The notes under the pieces were generated by a model. It saw nothing but the letters and a program-made list of their open reading frames with translations, was not told the origin of the DNA and ran no database searches. Both the position numbers and the translations under genes were made by a program. Below, in pieces: positions 51,803 through 59,270 of a DNA stretch of 64,000 nt. Origin of the DNA: a virus; the IMG/VR virus record IMGVR_UViG_3300046534_001374, positions 62,001 through 126,000 of that record; one strand, given 5' to 3'. Every line of letters starts with the position of its first letter. Position 1 is the stretch's first letter.

Positions 51803-51913
51803 AACGTCAATGTGGAGGCGCGATCTAAACCGAACGTAGTTCGGGATTAAAACGCGATCTAATATAAAAATAAACTAAGTTAGCGGTAGATCGTCGTCCT
51901 CCCACGTCTTGTT
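51803..51913 (+). repeat. Cassette repeat R4 (111 bp), variant hairpin loop
   Basis: Identical to R2 over most of its length, but the hairpin loop is GTA instead of TCC (CCGAAC-GTA-GTTCGG) while the stem is kept. Both outer arms are GCAGAAC/GTTCTGC, so this copy is palindromic to its tips. Right flank GTTCTGCATCTGG equals that of R3. Confidence 0.97.
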
Positions 51914-51925
51914 CTGCATCTGGAT

Positions 51926-51953
51926 TTGAAAAGTTTGATGTGATTACTAATTA
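51926..51953 (+). promoter_or_regulatory. Promoter for cassette E rightward gene, apparently leaderless
   Basis: TTGAAA, 16-bp spacer, TAATTA; ATG at 51959 is 5 nt after the -10 element. Confidence 0.55.
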
Positions 51954-51958
51954 AAGTA

Positions 51959-52108
51959 ATGAACGAACAAAAAACTTTGGTGTATGATGGTGAACTAACT
52001 CTAGACGAAGCCAGAAACAAAATCAGAAACAAAGATGGTTCAAAACTTACGGATGCGGAGTTTGTTGAATTATTCCAACCCTTTACCAAGGAAGCTTCTC
52101 GTCCCTAA
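51959..52108 (+). CDS. Cassette E rightward ORF
   Basis: 49 aa: starts MNEQKTLVYDGELTLDEARN and ends EASRP. Small charged protein with two short helices, not recognised. It has a promoter with TAATTA 5 nt before ATG and overlaps its convergent partner by 26 bp. Confidence 0.55.
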   Translation: MNEQKTLVYDGELTLDEARNKIRNKDGSKLTDAEFVELFQPFTKEASRP

Positions 52109-52271
52109 TTTCAATATTGTTTAAAATCACAAGCGGTAACCCCTCATTTGTTCGTTTAGTAATTTTAGATTGTTTCTCACACCACTCCATTTCTGATTGA
52201 TTTGGTGTTTGGAATGACCAAATATAATATTCTGGTCCTTGTGAGTTGGTTACGGTGTATTGCTGGATCAT
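52083..52271 (-). CDS. Cassette E leftward ORF
   Basis: 62 aa, not recognised. 'EYYIWSFQTPNQSEMEWCEKQSKI' (helix), then strands. It begins 27 bp left of R5 and has a good promoter whose -35 lies in R5. Confidence 0.5.
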   Translation of the reverse strand: MIQQYTVTNSQGPEYYIWSFQTPNQSEMEWCEKQSKITKRTNEGLPLVILNNIEIRDEKLPW

Positions 52272-52277
52272 AATTAT

Positions 52278-52306
52278 CTAGTAGGTAATTTATTGCAGAA
52301 CGTCAA
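52278..52306 (-). promoter_or_regulatory. Promoter partly inside R5
   Basis: Minus strand: TTGACG (from the conserved left end of the repeat), 17-bp spacer, TACTAG; ATG at 52271 follows 6 nt later. TTGACG is conserved in all five full repeats, but the other copies lack a -10 at this spacing. Confidence 0.5.
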
Positions 52307-52409
52307 TGTGGAGGCGCGATCTAAACCGAACTCCGTTCGGAATTGAAACGCGATCTGATATAAAAATAAACTAAGCTAGCGGTAGAACGTCACTCTCTCA
52401 CGTCTTATT
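52299..52409 (+). repeat. Cassette repeat R5 (111 bp), most diverged full copy
   Basis: Same layout as R2, with changes in the third box (TAGAACGTCAC for TAGATCGTCGC) and the end (CTTATT for CTTGTT). The left arm GCAGAAC (52295-52301) is the reverse complement of the right arm of R4. It is the last copy before the RNase H gene. Confidence 0.95.
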
Positions 52410-52422
52410 AATAATATAAAAC

Positions 52423-52450
52423 TTGAAAAGAGGAATTTTTATAGTAATCT
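52423..52450 (+). promoter_or_regulatory. Promoter of RNase H gene, apparently leaderless
   Basis: TTGAAA, 16-bp spacer, TAATCT; ATG at 52457 lies 6 nt after the -10 element. Confidence 0.5.
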
Positions 52451-52456
52451 CATCTT

Positions 52457-53359
52457 ATGAAGAACATCCTAATAGATGCCAACAATATGCTACACAGGAG
52501 CATAGGCAACACCGAGAAGTATCTAGAAAAAAATTCGAGAGCAACTAGAAAGCTGGACAATAAAGGAAACGATGTCACTGCTTTGCAGAAGTTTTTTTCG
52601 GATATATACTATACCTCCTCAGATTTTCTTGATGCAGACACAGAAATTTATATGGTGTGGGATAGGAAGATCGACCCAGAAGCGATCAACTGGAGAACCA
52701 CAGTTAACCCACTTTATAAAGCAAACAGAGGATCTATAGATACTAATGGTCCGAAGAAGCAAGTGTATAGCCTATGTAAACATGCCAAATATATAGCAGA
52801 TGCCTACGGGTTTCATTCAGTATTTCCCCTCTGCTCCGAAGCAGACGACCTAATACATTATCTCAATAAAAACCTAGAAGGCGGTAGTTTGATTATTTCT
52901 TCCGACCATGACTTCTTCCAATGTATATCTGAGGATTGCAGTATTTATAACCCCCAGAAAAGAATGCTTCTGGAACTTGATAACTGGGATGAATATGCCC
53001 CAGTATCTAAAGAACACTATGTTTTATGGAAATCAATTAAGGGCGACCCCTCTGATAACATCAAAGGGTTGTTCCGTTATGGTGAGAAGAAAGCTAAAAA
53101 GCTGGTCGAGAACTGGGACGAGCTTTCACCTAAACTGACAGAGGAGCAAATAGATATTATTGAGGAAACTAAAAGTTTAATTGATCTTAATTTTAAACCT
53201 TTATCTGATAAAGAGGTGTGCTTCATTAAGAGGCAGATCGAGCCTAAAGAAAAAAAGAAAGATTGGGAATTGACTCGGATTCTGGACAACTACCATGTCA
53301 CCTACAAGACCAGAGAGATGTGGGATAACTTCAACACCCTAAAAGAGTTATATCTATAA
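52457..53359 (+). CDS. rnh: T4 RNase H-like 5'-3' exonuclease (FEN1 family)
   Basis: 300 aa (T4 RNase H is 305). Metal-site motifs: 'LIDANNMLHR' near the start, 'EADDLIHY', 'SSDHDFFQCI' and 'SIKGDPSDNIKG'; the helix-hairpin-helix region follows. It removes RNA primers and flaps during lagging-strand maturation. A TAATG overlap couples it to the next gene. Confidence 0.9.
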   Translation: MKNILIDANNMLHRSIGNTEKYLEKNSRATRKLDNKGNDVTALQKFFSDIYYTSSDFLDADTEIYMVWDRKIDPEAINWRTTVNPLYKANRGSIDTNGPKKQVYSLCKHAKYIADAYGFHSVFPLCSEADDLIHYLNKNLEGGSLIISSDHDFFQCISEDCSIYNPQKRMLLELDNWDEYAPVSKEHYVLWKSIKGDPSDNIKGLFRYGEKKAKKLVENWDELSPKLTEEQIDIIEETKSLIDLNFKPLSDKEVCFIKRQIEPKEKKKDWELTRILDNYHVTYKTREMWDNFNTLKELYL

Positions 53360-53802
53360 TGGAACCGAAACAAATATTGAATAAAACGAAAGCATGGCTT
53401 GTTGGTGGGGTTGTGTTAAGTCTTTTGGTGTTTTATGTGGTTGGATTGGTGGCGAAGCTTTCGATCTTGGCCTTATTATTAACTGTAATTTCGGTTTTGA
53501 TTTATAACATAAAACTAAGTAATAAAATATTTCAAGAAGAAGCAATAACTAGTAACACTAAGTTTCGGGAAGAAACCAGACGAGCTGAGATAGACCACCA
53601 GAAACAAATACACCAAAGGATTTCAGATAGAATCTGGGACATTCCAATTGAGATGCGTTGTAGGCATTGTTCATCTATTGAGGAAATAGATTTTGGATTA
53701 GAGGTCCAAGGATTTAAATGTAAGAAATGTAATGGCTACAACAAGCTATTCATACATTTCACAGCAATAGGAGAAACCGAAAACTCAAAAAGCAATGGAT
53801 AG
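53359..53802 (+). CDS. Membrane protein with C-terminal zinc ribbon
   Basis: 147 aa. Two adjacent hydrophobic segments (about 14-30 and 33-50), a charged helix, then a CRHC...CKKC ribbon at about 100-125. Inner-membrane location with a cytoplasmic ribbon is probable; function unknown. Overlaps the RNase H stop and the next start. Confidence 0.6.
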   Translation: MEPKQILNKTKAWLVGGVVLSLLVFYVVGLVAKLSILALLLTVISVLIYNIKLSNKIFQEEAITSNTKFREETRRAEIDHQKQIHQRISDRIWDIPIEMRCRHCSSIEEIDFGLEVQGFKCKKCNGYNKLFIHFTAIGETENSKSNG

Positions 53803-54181
53803 CGATTTAGATAAAGCAATTAAAGGTAATGATTTAGGGATACCTAGAGGTATAAAGGGAATAACTACATACCAAGGGCCAAACACGGTCGGTCCTATTC
53901 CGGTGGAGCTTATGGCCGAACCAGCGGCAAATCCTTTCAGACCATGCTTAGATGACGTTTTAAATAGGCTACCTTCGGCAGACCAGCATCTAGTTAGGCA
54001 GCATATATCCATTCTTTCCGGTGAACGGTTCCCCAAGTCTTCGGGGATACTGGCTGAAAGGTTGGATAGAATGGTTGGAAAAATCAAACATAGACAAGAG
54101 CTTGAGCCTGAAGGTGATAATAAAAAAGAACTTTTGGAGTTGTTCGCAATCTTCGCGACACACTATATTCACTATATTTAA
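53795..54181 (+). CDS. Hypothetical protein
   Basis: 128 aa, not recognised. Pro/Gly-rich first 45 residues, then helical ('CLDDVLNRLPSADQHLVRQHIS', 'AERLDRMVGKIKHRQEL'). Start overlaps the previous gene by 8 bp. Confidence 0.5.
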   Translation: MDSDLDKAIKGNDLGIPRGIKGITTYQGPNTVGPIPVELMAEPAANPFRPCLDDVLNRLPSADQHLVRQHISILSGERFPKSSGILAERLDRMVGKIKHRQELEPEGDNKKELLELFAIFATHYIHYI

Positions 54182-54183
54182 GA

Positions 54184-54618
54184 ATGCCCAACAGACATAT
54201 ACCTTGTATAGACTGTGGTGAGGCTAAGTGGCTCTCTCAAAATCAATTTAGGGTTAAGGTGGCGGAAGAGGGTAGCCCCAAAAAAGTAAAGAGAAGATTC
54301 CGGTGTAAGAAATGTAAGAAATTGGAGAGAGAAGATCCATTAATATACCAATTACAGTATGGAAAACATATCAAGCGCATCAAAGCCGATGTTCGAAGGG
54401 AGTTGTCTGCGTTTTACACAACAAACGACGTAAATAAGCTTCGAAAAGGTGTGGATACTATTTTTATTAAAAACGGTATTGACCCGATGAAGATACTGTT
54501 CCATAAGAGTGTAAGCGGGAACGGAAAATTGATAGGAATTACCGTAACCGAGTTCCCATTTATCGGTGAATTGTATATCGCAATATACACCGAGAGGAAA
54601 ATAGACAAACACACCTAA
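54184..54618 (+). CDS. Zinc-ribbon protein
   Basis: 144 aa. Cys pairs CIDC (about 8-11) and CKKC (about 41-44) form a probable zinc ribbon with very basic surroundings (VKRRFRCKKCKKLERE), suggesting nucleic-acid binding. The C-terminal half is alpha/beta. Function unknown. Confidence 0.55.
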   Translation: MPNRHIPCIDCGEAKWLSQNQFRVKVAEEGSPKKVKRRFRCKKCKKLEREDPLIYQLQYGKHIKRIKADVRRELSAFYTTNDVNKLRKGVDTIFIKNGIDPMKILFHKSVSGNGKLIGITVTEFPFIGELYIAIYTERKIDKHT

Positions 54619-54625
54619 ATTTAAA

Positions 54626-55078
54626 ATGAAGAAAACTAAAGAAGATTATATTGATGAAGTCCACACAGAAATTTGGAAAACTGTTCACTTAGAATACCCT
54701 ACGGAGGTTATCTGGGATTCTGAAATGAATTGTTTTTTATGCGAAAATGAAACTGGGGCGTATTATGTAGATTACGCAGACTTTTTCAAAAAACATGTAA
54801 TCAAGTCAAATGTTAGGGGTTGGGGTAGTAGCAAAAACAATAACAAAAAGCATCTAGCTAGTTGGCTATGCCTTATTAATGGGCATAATATGTGGGAGGA
54901 TTGTTTAGAAGCGAATACAGAAAAGATTTCTCGCATGAAGGCGAAAAACGAAAAACCCTCGAACGAAAGGAATAATCTAATAGAATATATCGCAGATCGT
55001 TACGAGGATGCTCTATTCTCTATGGAGAATGCAACTTCTCCAGAATGGCTGGAAGCCTATATCTTCGAAAGACATTAA
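54626..55078 (+). CDS. Hypothetical protein
   Basis: 150 aa, not recognised. Acidic and aromatic N-terminal half, then 'HLASWLCLINGHNMWEDCLEANTEKI' and a helical C-terminus. Overlaps the tube gene convergently by 4 bp. Confidence 0.5.
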   Translation: MKKTKEDYIDEVHTEIWKTVHLEYPTEVIWDSEMNCFLCENETGAYYVDYADFFKKHVIKSNVRGWGSSKNNNKKHLASWLCLINGHNMWEDCLEANTEKISRMKAKNEKPSNERNNLIEYIADRYEDALFSMENATSPEWLEAYIFERH

Positions 55079-55743
55079 CAGTCAATAGATGATTTAGAAT
55101 CTCTGGTTGCAATCAAAGCTTCATACTCGTCATATATCACCGATTGGTTGGTCTGTGCTGAGTCCGAATCATTAGCATTATTGCCGAAGGAATCTAAGTC
55201 AATACCTTCAAGAGGAATTGGTTGCCAGTAGTTATAGGTGAACGTAACATCAAAGTTTGTGATATCGTCACTCATATTATCATAAGCAATTTCACCAACA
55301 CTACTAGGGAATACGCCGATAAACTCAACACCTCTCACAACTCTATTAGACTTGTCAGTGACGACATATTGAATGGTGGAATCATCACCAACACAATATT
55401 TAGATGAACCATCAAGAGGGTTTCCTAATTCGGTTGACCATTGCAGGAGTGAGTTATATGCGAGAAAGTTTGCAGGAGTTCTAAAACCGATAGTGGTTTC
55501 ATTGCCAAATTGCAATTGACCCATCTCCTTAAGCATACTGCCTTGGTAAGGCACATCTTTAGCATCTCTAGTGAGAGCAGGTAGAGCGGCGGTGCTGATA
55601 TAATGTAGACCTCTTAAGATCTGCGAGCTGAAAGGTTCTGGACCAATCTTCACTGGTTTCAGAAAGTTTTGACGGGAAAATCCGTGCTTTCTGAATTGTC
55701 TTTCACCTTCACGAAGATTATAAGTGTTTGAAATCTCATTCAT
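55075..55743 (-). CDS. 19: Tail tube protein (gp19-like)
   Basis: 222 aa from ATG at 55743, which has a TAATTA start signal 6 nt upstream; an ATG two codons earlier is possible. Tube-type layout: 'AALPALTRDAKDVPYQGSMLKEMGQLQFGNETTIGFRTPANFLAYNSLLQWS' (the P-x-Y-x-G, FR, W-helix block), followed by 'VRGVEFIGVFPSSVGEIAYD' and 'ITNFDVTFTYNYWQP'. It lies back to back with the sheath gene, in agreement with gp18/gp19 pairing, although T4 has both on one strand. Confidence 0.7.
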   Translation of the reverse strand: MNEISNTYNLREGERQFRKHGFSRQNFLKPVKIGPEPFSSQILRGLHYISTAALPALTRDAKDVPYQGSMLKEMGQLQFGNETTIGFRTPANFLAYNSLLQWSTELGNPLDGSSKYCVGDDSTIQYVVTDKSNRVVRGVEFIGVFPSSVGEIAYDNMSDDITNFDVTFTYNYWQPIPLEGIDLDSFGNNANDSDSAQTNQSVIYDEYEALIATRDSKSSIDC

Positions 55744-55768
55744 ATACATTAATTAGTCTCCGACCTCA

Positions 55769-55797
55769 TTTAAAAATCATATAGGAGTTGCTATAAT
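55769..55797 (+). promoter_or_regulatory. Promoter of tail sheath gene, apparently leaderless
   Basis: TTTAAA, 17-bp spacer, TATAAT at 55792-55797; ATG at 55805 follows 7 nt later. Confidence 0.6.
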
Positions 55798-55804
55798 TAC
55801 TATC

Positions 55805-58768
55805 ATGTCACAGCCAATCTCACCAGCGATTATCATCAATGAGAATTTTGATGCTAGACCTTTAATCCCAGAAGGATATAATGTGCTATGTTTAGGTTTC
55901 ACATCCGAAGGTGTAGCGAACGAGCCATTTATCCTAAGAAGCTTACCCGAGTTTATTACTCTCTTTGGTGAGCCAGATCCGTCACGAACCGAACAGATCT
56001 ACTCATTCGAGTCTGCTAAAAGGATTATTGAGTCTGGAGCCAACTTAGTTTTTGTTAAACTTCCATATGGACCTGAAGAAGGTTTCGATGTTGGTGATGA
56101 ATACTCAGCCCTCCTTTACCCAGCACTTGAGGACACAGTCTCCGAGTCGGTTATTTTAAATTACAAGGCTACTCAAGATATTACTCCAGAAGAATTCGGA
56201 GATCTCAAAACGGTCAAACCGTTTGATACTGGTTTGGCTGAAGGTGGATTACTGAGTGCGTATGAGTATACTCAGATCATTGCAGCAACTACCACATTTG
56301 ATCCAGCGATCACTATTGATGACTTTGTATATAATTCTAATTCGGGTGGTCTTAAAACTGAATACACATACGTAGTAACAAGCGGCGACTTAAATGCCAC
56401 TAACGGAGTTCAGTTGACTGGACTGGAATCCGCAATCCAATCAGCATTTTCGGTAAACGATTCTGGTTATATTGGAGCGGTAGGGGCCGGTTCCGAACGT
56501 GTTCCTATCAGTGATTATCAATATAAGTTAATGGTCGAGGAAAATCCATTAGAAGCAGATAAATTTAAAGCCGTTATCCCCCGTAGCGGGGCAACTGCCG
56601 AGTGGGTTTATGTTGGGGCTTCATACCCTGCTATTGTGGATCTAGGGGCTTATGAATTATATGATGGTGTGGGCGTTTCAGCCGGAACTATAGATTTGGA
56701 AGTTGTATTTGTTTCGGGGCTTGTAGCCAACCAAGAATTAACCACAACAGAGTATCTCGCAATGCTCCTAATTATGGATGATAGTTCGTTCGAACCATCA
56801 CTCCTTACGGAAGTGTTTACAGTAACCGACAGTGTAGGCTATGTTCTCGGACAACCTGTTCGTATCGATCTTGATGAAAATGGCTACGATAAGATCCAAT
56901 GCGGCCTTATTGACTGGTCAACCAGTTACACTATTTTTGATGATACTATTACTACGTTTGACCCTGTCGAGTTTGGTAAGGTAGGTCTTATTGTATTAGA
57001 TAGCGGTCGCTCCAAAACCAAGGATGCTCGCGAAGGTTACTATATCACCGTAACAGACAATACCGATGGCGACCCAGCGTCTGATTGGGATTCTATCACT
57101 AATATCAAGACCAGCACATCCACTACGGGTGAAGTTATTTGGGACGACCTGTCAACAGACACTTACGACTTTAATTTGAAAGCTCCTTTCGGAGAACCTG
57201 TCCCCAGTATATCGCAAGCAGTTTCTGCTCTTTCCGAACAGCATATCAATGGATCATGGTCAGACCCAGATCATAGAAACTTCTTGAATGTTACCCTATG
57301 GAGACTTCGTAAAGATGTTCAAAATGGTTCTAATCAACTAATTCCCAGTGTTGTTGAATCCCACACTGGTTCTATTTCTGAAATCGAGAAGACTATCACC
57401 GAAGGTGGCTTCCAACAAAATATCTTTTTGGAGAGTAAAGTTGAAGGCGATTCAAGTAGACTGACGGTATTAGTAAATCCCAATATCGCAGATGATAGTT
57501 ACGTAGGCACTGATGGACAGAAAATCAAGAATGTTAGAATGTGGAGAGGTAACACTAATGGTTTAGGGTCTAGCTTCCTTTCTCTTTCAGAAGCTAACTT
57601 TAAGGGGTATTCCAACGGGATGTATTCCGTTAGTCAGTATGTAGCGAAACAACCAGAAAAAGCTTGTGACGTGGGTAATATTCCGGCTAAACTGAGAAAC
57701 GCTCTTTGCACCGTTGATAATCCCGAGCGTGTAAGCCTCGACCTTTCGATTGAAGCGGGTTTAGGAACCATCTGGAACACGGTTAAGGAAGACCGAGATC
57801 AATGGCTCACAAGCACACAGGCGGACAACTCTTTCTGCTTCAATGATAAAGTATTCCTTAATGTCGTTGAAGATCTTGGTAGAACAGTTCCCGAAGGTTC
57901 TGAAACAGGAAACATGAGAACTAACTGGAGACAGATCTACGACACTTTCCTCACTTTCACCGAATCGACTAGAGTGGTTAACGGCGGTATACATCACTTA
58001 CATATTGCAGATAACCTCAGACATTCTCTGGTTAATGGTAGGGATTGTAAAGTTTATGATTCGAAGACCAAATGTAAAAATGCTGGAGTTTTCCAGACCG
58101 AAGTTTACTGGCCCTTGAAAAACCTTACTAAAGGATTGAGCAACACTATCACGACTATCGATGCCCAATGGTATAAGTCGAGCAACGTTTATAGTTCTTC
58201 TCCAGTTTGGATTCCGAGTTCACCTGTTACTGCGGCACTGTTCGCACAAACAGACTTCCCTTGGTTGGCTGCTGCTGGTGTTCAAAGAGGTTTGATCCGA
58301 AATGTTGTTGATGCAGCAATCGATCCGGTTCTTCGCGACCGAGATTACTTGTTCAAGATCCAGCAAAACGCGGTATTCTTCGACAAGAACTACGACGGTT
58401 TCCTTCGTTTCGCAGATAGAACAATGCTTAAGAATGATAACCACCAACTAAAAGAAAACTCTGCGAGAAGACTACTTATTTGGCTTGAAGGAAATCTTCA
58501 GTCCGCGCTTAGACCGTTCTTATTTGAGCAGAATAACCTTCAGACCAGAATTCGTTTCAAGAATAACATTGAACTCTACTTGAACACCCTGCTTCAAAAT
58601 GGGGCGATTGAAGATTTCAATGTAAGTTTGAAAAAGAATACTCTAGCCACACAACAGGACGGTTGCTTAGTTGCTGATATCGGCATCACCATTACCGGAA
58701 TCGTTAATCAGATCAAACTTAACCTTAACCTCCTTAGGTTGGATCAAAACTTCCAAGAAGTTTTTTAA
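55805..58768 (+). CDS. 18: Contractile tail sheath protein (gp18-like), oversized
   Basis: 987 aa; T4 gp18 is 659. The C-terminal ~200 residues carry the family block: 'VQRGLIRNVVDAAIDPVLRD', 'IQQNAVFFDKNYDGFLRFADRTM', 'ARRLLIWLEGNLQSALRPFLFEQN', ending in a beta strand with 'ADIGITITGIVNQIKLNL'. The N-terminal 'NFDARPLIPEGYNVLCLGFTSEG' start is also sheath-like. About 300 extra beta-rich residues (roughly 130-480) are probably surface domains. A terminator follows. Confidence 0.9.
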   Translation: MSQPISPAIIINENFDARPLIPEGYNVLCLGFTSEGVANEPFILRSLPEFITLFGEPDPSRTEQIYSFESAKRIIESGANLVFVKLPYGPEEGFDVGDEYSALLYPALEDTVSESVILNYKATQDITPEEFGDLKTVKPFDTGLAEGGLLSAYEYTQIIAATTTFDPAITIDDFVYNSNSGGLKTEYTYVVTSGDLNATNGVQLTGLESAIQSAFSVNDSGYIGAVGAGSERVPISDYQYKLMVEENPLEADKFKAVIPRSGATAEWVYVGASYPAIVDLGAYELYDGVGVSAGTIDLEVVFVSGLVANQELTTTEYLAMLLIMDDSSFEPSLLTEVFTVTDSVGYVLGQPVRIDLDENGYDKIQCGLIDWSTSYTIFDDTITTFDPVEFGKVGLIVLDSGRSKTKDAREGYYITVTDNTDGDPASDWDSITNIKTSTSTTGEVIWDDLSTDTYDFNLKAPFGEPVPSISQAVSALSEQHINGSWSDPDHRNFLNVTLWRLRKDVQNGSNQLIPSVVESHTGSISEIEKTITEGGFQQNIFLESKVEGDSSRLTVLVNPNIADDSYVGTDGQKIKNVRMWRGNTNGLGSSFLSLSEANFKGYSNGMYSVSQYVAKQPEKACDVGNIPAKLRNALCTVDNPERVSLDLSIEAGLGTIWNTVKEDRDQWLTSTQADNSFCFNDKVFLNVVEDLGRTVPEGSETGNMRTNWRQIYDTFLTFTESTRVVNGGIHHLHIADNLRHSLVNGRDCKVYDSKTKCKNAGVFQTEVYWPLKNLTKGLSNTITTIDAQWYKSSNVYSSSPVWIPSSPVTAALFAQTDFPWLAAAGVQRGLIRNVVDAAIDPVLRDRDYLFKIQQNAVFFDKNYDGFLRFADRTMLKNDNHQLKENSARRLLIWLEGNLQSALRPFLFEQNNLQTRIRFKNNIELYLNTLLQNGAIEDFNVSLKKNTLATQQDGCLVADIGITITGIVNQIKLNLNLLRLDQNFQEVF

Positions 58769-58790
58769 GATTAGATCCTAGTTAAAATTC

Positions 58791-58829
58791 AACAAAACCC
58801 TCCTTAAAAATTAAGGAGGGTTTTTTGTT
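58791..58829 (+). terminator. Strong intrinsic terminator after sheath
   Basis: Near-perfect stem AACAAAACCCTCCTTAA / TTAAGGAGGGTTTTTTGTT with a short A loop; the 3' arm holds the T run. Confidence 0.9.
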
Positions 58830-58856
58830 GACAAAAATTCAAAATTCGGTAAGAAT
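58828..58856 (+). promoter_or_regulatory. Sigma70-like promoter upstream of leader peptide
   Basis: TTGACA, 16-17 bp spacer, TAAGAAT. It begins at the end of the terminator hairpin. ATG of an 11-codon ORF lies 6 nt after the -10 element. Confidence 0.6.
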
Positions 58857-58862
58857 CTTGGT

Positions 58863-58898
58863 ATGGCCGACTACAGGTTATCCAAAATTCTAATATGA
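58863..58898 (+). CDS. Possible 11-aa leader peptide, coupled to next gene
   Basis: ATG GCC ... ATA TGA encodes MADYRLSKILI. The ATG is at the expected transcription start, and its stop overlaps the next start codon as ATGA (58895-58898). The geometry suggests a leaderless upstream ORF delivering ribosomes to the downstream gene. It could also be chance. Confidence 0.4.
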   Translation: MADYRLSKILI

Positions 58899-59269
58899 AC
58901 AAATACCTAGAAGAAGAAACAAATAAATTATTGCAAGAAATAGAATCAATCACAGACTTGAACGAGAAATCCGTGATTGTTTCCCATATATGGTGGCATA
59001 ACTTTTCTCGTGATACCCACCCTAGATGCGTTGAACTTATGCGACTTAAACGAGAATTACCATACCCAAAAAAAGGGGTCTCTATTGAACGGATTGAAGA
59101 ACTTGTTCGCAATTTCCCACCTCGGTTTGTCCAGAACCTAGGTGCGTATATTAAACCCCAATTTGAAGGAACGCCTTCAAAGTATGGTGAACATAAAAAG
59201 AATCGGAGTTATAAGGTCGAAATCGTTCATTCTGTTTCAAGTGAAATTTGGTCAAGGGCAATTTCTTAA
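58895..59269 (+). CDS. Hypothetical protein upstream of thymidylate synthase
   Basis: 124 aa, not recognised. Helical N-terminus, then 'VSHIWWHNFSRDTHPRCVELMRLKREL' and a basic, Pro-containing end. It ends 1 bp before thyA. Confidence 0.5.
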   Translation: MNKYLEEETNKLLQEIESITDLNEKSVIVSHIWWHNFSRDTHPRCVELMRLKRELPYPKKGVSIERIEELVRNFPPRFVQNLGAYIKPQFEGTPSKYGEHKKNRSYKVEIVHSVSSEIWSRAIS

Positions 59270-59270
59270 T

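Noticed and set aside
49569-52409. Integron-type attC sites as explanation of the cassette repeats
   Set aside because: The palindromic borders and AAC/GTT tips recall attC, but the core sites do not fit, cassettes carry convergent gene pairs rather than single promoterless genes, and no tyrosine integrase was seen in the window.
49569-52409. CRISPR array or tRNA cluster
   Set aside because: The ~111-bp repeats are too long and the 430-930-bp spaced gaps contain ORFs; no cloverleaf, anticodon stem or TTC loop could be folded from the repeat.
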